A stretch of DNA of 64,000 nucleotides, taken from Malurus cyaneus samueli (lineage: Eukaryota; Chordata; Aves; Passeriformes; Maluridae). The position numbers were made by a program, and so were the translations under genes. Positions 63,201 to 64,000 of the stretch are shown in pieces (positions within the stretch are counted from its first letter, which is position 1; the number at the start of each line of letters is the position of its first letter). The stretch covers positions 49,415,025 through 49,479,024 of the forward strand of contig CM019236.1 in the NCBI GenBank assembly GCA_009741485.1, read 5' to 3'. Below the pieces are notes generated by a model. That model was not told the DNA's origin and ran no database searches. It worked only from the letters and a program-made list of their open reading frames with translations.

Positions 63201-64000
63201 ATTAGTTCTTGACGTTTTTGAATTATCTGCATATTTTTGTCATCAGATTTTTTTTCCCCCATTGGTCAGATTTATATATATGAGCTGGTGATTAGCAAGA
63301 CAGCTTTTATCATGGAAAAGCAGTATGGCACTTGTTAGCTTTTCTGTGCAGGAGATTTGAGACTAGCTTCCCATCCTATCTCAAAAGTCATATGCTAGCA
63401 TTGTGCCTGCTAAATTCAATTAAAACAACTGAGTGGCACTAGGTGCTGTTATTGCTTTCCCAGGAAAAGGTTCCCGGGAAAGAATGAAGGCACGGTTGAA
63501 TTTGCTTGGTTCTTGGTACAGGGTGCAGCCTCAGGCCGCTGGATGGTGAAGCCTGTGGCGCGAGGTCCCAATTCAGCCACTCGGGTGTCATGCACCAACT
63601 GTAGCCAGCGCCTCAAGCTTGCCAAGGTACTCCACTGCTATGAAGCCGTAGGGCTCAGAGCTTCCTGCCCTGGCGCTGGGATGATTTTTTAGGCATGCGA
63701 GAACAAATGCGGGGGGAGGGATGCTGAAATAAGCAAGATGGGATAATTCTCGGAGGTCAGAGCGAGGAGAGGATGCACTGCCAGGCATCATGTGATGAAA
63801 ACATCCTTACTGCTCCAGCAGCTGTCAAAGCCCAAACAGATGAGGCAAGGTGCCCAAGGAGTGTGCAGGGATCTCATTTACCTGGTAATTAATGGAAATC
63901 GTGAAACAAATCAACACACGCTCCCTGTGGAGAGCTTCACGCTCTGGTTTCAAACTGCTGATGGAGAACGGGGCGTGACCGGATTGCGAGAGCAGCGAGG
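60216..64000. other. Right end of the window, no gene recognised
   Basis: A T26 run lies at 62,302-62,327 and a tiny CR1-tail-like CTATGATTCTGTGATTC at about 61,505. The last 500 bp (63,480-64,000) are clearly more GC-rich than the rest but show no exon with good splice sites and a family match. Confidence 0.5.
62302..62327. repeat. T26 homopolymer
   Basis: Uninterrupted run of 26 thymines. Confidence 0.9.

Overview
The window is vertebrate nuclear DNA from a bird. Genes are split into short exons with GT-AG introns. CpG-rich first exons sit in otherwise AT-rich sequence. The interspersed repeats are CR1 LINE fragments and avian ERVL-type solo LTRs. One LTR (58.1-59.0 kb) resembles a type I associate with songbirds, so a passerine or close neoavian is the best guess. 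The gene order LRRC19 / IFT74 / PLAA / CAAP1 is that of human 9p21, which corresponds to the avian Z chromosome, so Z linkage is likely. Z linkage is inferred from synteny, not seen directly.

Layout: 1-12.4 kb holds the 5' part of IFT74 on the minus strand, with one noncoding and seven coding exons. The rest of the gene lies beyond position 1. A complete LRRC19 gene (3.1-7.2 kb) lies nested on the plus strand inside an IFT74 intron. At 12.27-12.57 kb a CpG island with ZNF143, CCAAT, TGACG and ETS sites forms a head-to-head promoter shared by IFT74 and PLAA. PLAA runs on the plus strand from 12,565 to 28,800 in 14 exons, and its introns carry CR1 pieces and one solo LTR. A gap of about 5 kb with a CR1 fragment follows. 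The CAAP1 CpG island and six exons (33,940-49,963) come next; introns 4 and 5 are long and AT-rich, and intron 5 holds a second LTR. From 50 to 64 kb there is CAAP1 3' UTR and then gene-poor DNA with a solo LTR and CR1 relics.

Roles known from the families: IFT74 is an intraflagellar-transport B core subunit. LRRC19 is a leucine-rich-repeat membrane receptor of epithelia. PLAA is a ubiquitin-binding cofactor of p97/VCP. CAAP1 is a modulator of caspase activity. They share a neighbourhood, not a pathway.

The main anomaly is that the first coding exons of PLAA, CAAP1 and IFT74 do not hold a single reading frame compatible with the next exon, and LRRC19 has a phase mismatch between its last two exons. 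The downstream exons of PLAA, CAAP1 and IFT74 that lie in the window fit together without fault. In the CpG islands the likeliest cause is small indel errors in the assembly. I found no convincing new biological system.
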